This document shows, in pieces, positions 43,323-45,259 of a DNA stretch of 45,259 nucleotides. Location: positions 1-45,259 of the forward strand of contig NZ_CANLDD010000036.1 in assembly GCF_947489355.1 (NCBI RefSeq), given 5' to 3'. How positions within the stretch are numbered: the stretch's first letter is position 1; every line of letters starts with the position of its first letter. The translations under genes and the position numbers were made by a program. Origin of the DNA: an uncultured Microbulbifer sp. GTDB lineage: Bacteria > Pseudomonadota > Gammaproteobacteria > Pseudomonadales > Cellvibrionaceae. A model generated the notes under the pieces. That model saw nothing but the letters and a program-made list of their open reading frames with translations, searched no databases and was not told where the DNA came from.

Positions 43323-45038
43323 ATGAGACAAATATTTCACAAAGTTCTTATCGTGCTATACCTGAGCCCGCTACTGGGCAGTGCCTGGGTTGCCGTTGCG
43401 TTCGACCGGGTAAACGGGGAGGGCTTCGCCAGTCGTTCACCCGTATTGGCTAGCCGGGGAATGGCGGCCACCAGCCAACCCCTCGCGACGCAGATAGCAT
43501 TGGATATCCTCAAGCGCGGAGGCAGCGCAGTGGACGCAGCCATTGCCGCCAATGCGGCTCAGGGGCTAATGGAGCCTACTGGTTGTGGCATCGGGGGCGA
43601 TTTGTTCGCAATGGTGTGGAGTGCGAAGGATAAAAAACTCTACGGGCTCAACGCCAGCGGTCGATCACCAAAATCTCTCCCATTTGAATATTTTGCCAAT
43701 AATGGCCACGGCAAGATCCCTTCTCATGGCCCCTTGCCGGTTTCGGTTCCTGGAGCCGTTGAGGGTTGGTTTCAGCTCCACAAAAAGTTTGGACGCTTGC
43801 CGATGGACGATATTCTGGCACCTGCAATCGACTACGCAGAGCAGGGCTTCCCTGTAACCCAGTTGGTCGCATACTACTGGAACAGGTCCGTGCCGCGGCT
43901 GCAGGATTATCCCGGTTTTCGCGAAACATTTATGCCCAATGGCAGAGCGCCACAAGAGGGTGAAGTGTTTCGCAATCCCCGCCTGGCAAAGACTTATCGC
44001 CGTATCGCAACAGGTGGTCGGGATGCTTTCTATAAAGGCGATATTGCTCGGGAAATTGCCGCCTATATTAAAAATCAGGGCGGATTTCTCACCTATGAAG
44101 ACATGTCAGCCCATCGCTCAGAGTGGGTTGAGCCGGTCTCCACCAATTACCGTGGGTACGATCTGTGGGAGTTGCCGCCCAATGGTCAGGGTATAGCGGC
44201 ATTGCAGATCTTGAATATCCTGGAAGGGTATGATTTGGCTGCCATGGGCAGAAACAGCGCGGACTATCTGCACCTGTTTGCAGAAGCCAAGAAGCTGGCA
44301 TTCGAGGATAGGGCTAAATATTACGCTGACCCTGGGTTCAATCGTCTGCCCGTGAAACAGCTAATCTCCAAGGAATATGCCTCCGAACGACGCAAGCTTA
44401 TCGATTTTGAGAGCGCTTCCAAACGATATGATGCCGGCAATCTTGCCCTGAGACACGGCGATACCATCTATCTCACTGTTGCTGATGGCGATGGTAACAT
44501 GGTGTCGTTGATTCAGAGCAACTATCGTGGCATGGGTTCTGGTATGACACCGGGGGAGCTTGGGTTTATTCTTCAGGATCGTGGTGAAATGTTCAGTCTC
44601 AAGGAGGGGCACTACAACCAGTATCAGCCCGGTAAACGACCTTTTCACACAATCATTCCGGCCTTTGTGACCAAAGGTGGTAAACCGTTGATGAGTTTTG
44701 GTGTGATGGGTGGGCCCACACAGCCGCAGATGCACGCCCAGATCATGATCAATATGATTGACTTTGGCCTCAACGTGCAAGAAGCGGGAGATGCGCCGCG
44801 TATCCTCCACAGTGGCTCCAGCCAGCCTACAGACGAGACGATGCTTGATGGGGGATACCTGAGTCTCGAAGATGGATTCCCTCTGGAAACGCGCCGCAGG
44901 CTGGTACAGATGGGGCACCAGTTGCGCTTTGAAAGTGGCCCCTATGGCGGCTATCAGGCAATTCTGCGCGATGAAGAGCAGGGCGTTTATTGGGGTGCCT
45001 CTGAGAGCCGCAAGGACGGTCAGGTCGCAGGCTATTGA
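43323..45038 (+). CDS. exported gamma-glutamyltransferase-family enzyme
   Basis: A 571-residue Ntn-hydrolase precursor of the GGT family. An N-terminal signal (about residues 1-28) precedes GMAATSQPLATQIALDILKRGGSAVDAAIAAN, the usual family start, and the GCGIGGDLFAMVW segment. The autocleavage region is HGDTIYLTVADGDGNMVS (near 381), where the Thr would become the new N-terminal nucleophile; the usual TTHxS reads GDTIYL, so a close GGT relative with another gamma-glutamyl or amide substrate is possible. The C-terminal part has YRGMGSGMTPGELGF and PFHTIIPAFV. It is a single transcription unit. Confidence 0.88.
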   Translation: MRQIFHKVLIVLYLSPLLGSAWVAVAFDRVNGEGFASRSPVLASRGMAATSQPLATQIALDILKRGGSAVDAAIAANAAQGLMEPTGCGIGGDLFAMVWSAKDKKLYGLNASGRSPKSLPFEYFANNGHGKIPSHGPLPVSVPGAVEGWFQLHKKFGRLPMDDILAPAIDYAEQGFPVTQLVAYYWNRSVPRLQDYPGFRETFMPNGRAPQEGEVFRNPRLAKTYRRIATGGRDAFYKGDIAREIAAYIKNQGGFLTYEDMSAHRSEWVEPVSTNYRGYDLWELPPNGQGIAALQILNILEGYDLAAMGRNSADYLHLFAEAKKLAFEDRAKYYADPGFNRLPVKQLISKEYASERRKLIDFESASKRYDAGNLALRHGDTIYLTVADGDGNMVSLIQSNYRGMGSGMTPGELGFILQDRGEMFSLKEGHYNQYQPGKRPFHTIIPAFVTKGGKPLMSFGVMGGPTQPQMHAQIMINMIDFGLNVQEAGDAPRILHSGSSQPTDETMLDGGYLSLEDGFPLETRRRLVQMGHQLRFESGPYGGYQAILRDEEQGVYWGASESRKDGQVAGY

Positions 45039-45242
45039 GGGCCCGACCTTCACCCGAACCCAGGGCAGCGATAAGGCCAGTCAGTATCTCGTGAGAGTTA
45101 GCGCAATTCCCGGCCTAGGATGATTCGGAATCAGCACCAGTTGGAAATGAGGGCACTATACACAACACAGGAACTGTAGTGATCTACTAATCCCGGACAC
45201 CAATTTAGGTGGTAAAGTCGCCGCCTGAGACAGAGGTGTTCA

Positions 45243-45259
45243 ATGAGTAAACAACGTAG
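45243..45259 (+). CDS. start of a gene cut by the window end, possibly IS3-type orfA
   Basis: ATGAGTAAACAACG encodes MSKQR, with AGAGG upstream. IS3-family OrfA proteins often begin M[ST]KQRR. The stretch before it (45188-45215, CCCGGACACC) could be an IS left end, but too little is visible to be sure. Confidence 0.3.

Overview
The window reads as chromosomal DNA of a gammaproteobacterium close to the Cellvibrionales (a Microbulbifer-like marine bacterium is my best guess; this is inference from gene order and protein character, not a database match). The conserved core, yciK-mupP-ubiG-mtaD / gyrA-serC-pheA-tyrA::aroA-cmk-rpsA-ihfB-lapA-lapB-pyrF, follows the Pseudomonas-type arrangement. hisC (between pheA and tyrA) and mtnA (between mtaD and gyrA) are absent. 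GyrA carries Thr83, as in Pseudomonas.

Region 1 (1-4.95 kb) is the 3' tip of an Rhs/YD-repeat polymorphic toxin followed by an array of orphan toxin-tip/immunity cassettes. Four orphan toxin ORFs with unrelated C-terminal sequences follow the full-length gene's tip. All five toxin ORFs share an in-frame 10-mer, TGCACAAAAG (Ala-Gln-Lys), exactly where the divergent toxin sequence starts. Three of the orphans sit directly behind a conserved 131-218 bp structured repeat. Each toxin is followed by a small membrane protein or, in one case, a lipoprotein, as expected for immunity proteins acting at or outside the inner membrane.

Region 2 (4.95-6.75 kb) is mobile-element debris: an XRE repressor with a palindromic operator, a CHC2 zinc-finger (primase-like) gene fused in frame to the C-terminal half of an IS481-type transposase, then fragments of IS256- and IS66-type transposases.

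Region 3 (6.75-24.8 kb) is core genome: two small envelope-associated proteins, then ubiquinone biosynthesis, murein recycling and methylthioadenosine metabolism on the minus strand, and DNA gyrase A, serine/aromatic amino acid synthesis, CMP kinase, ribosomal protein S1, IHF-beta, LPS-assembly control and pyrimidine synthesis on the plus strand.

Region 4 (25.1-42.8 kb) is an accessory catabolic island: a hotdog thioesterase, two adenylate-forming acyl-CoA ligases, three thiolases, a PaaN-type aldehyde dehydrogenase, a carotenoid/stilbene-cleaving oxygenase, a TonB-dependent receptor, a nitronate-monooxygenase-like flavoprotein, a tannase/feruloyl-esterase-like secreted enzyme and a double-headed HxlR regulator. 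A 16-bp sequence occurs once in each of the two divergent promoter regions of the island (30.18 and 35.73 kb), suggesting one regulon. A plausible reading is uptake and oxidative cleavage of an apocarotenoid- or stilbene-like compound, then aldehyde oxidation, CoA activation and thiolysis; the substrate cannot be fixed from sequence.

The window ends with a secreted gamma-glutamyltransferase-family enzyme and the first codons of what may be an IS3-type transposase OrfA.
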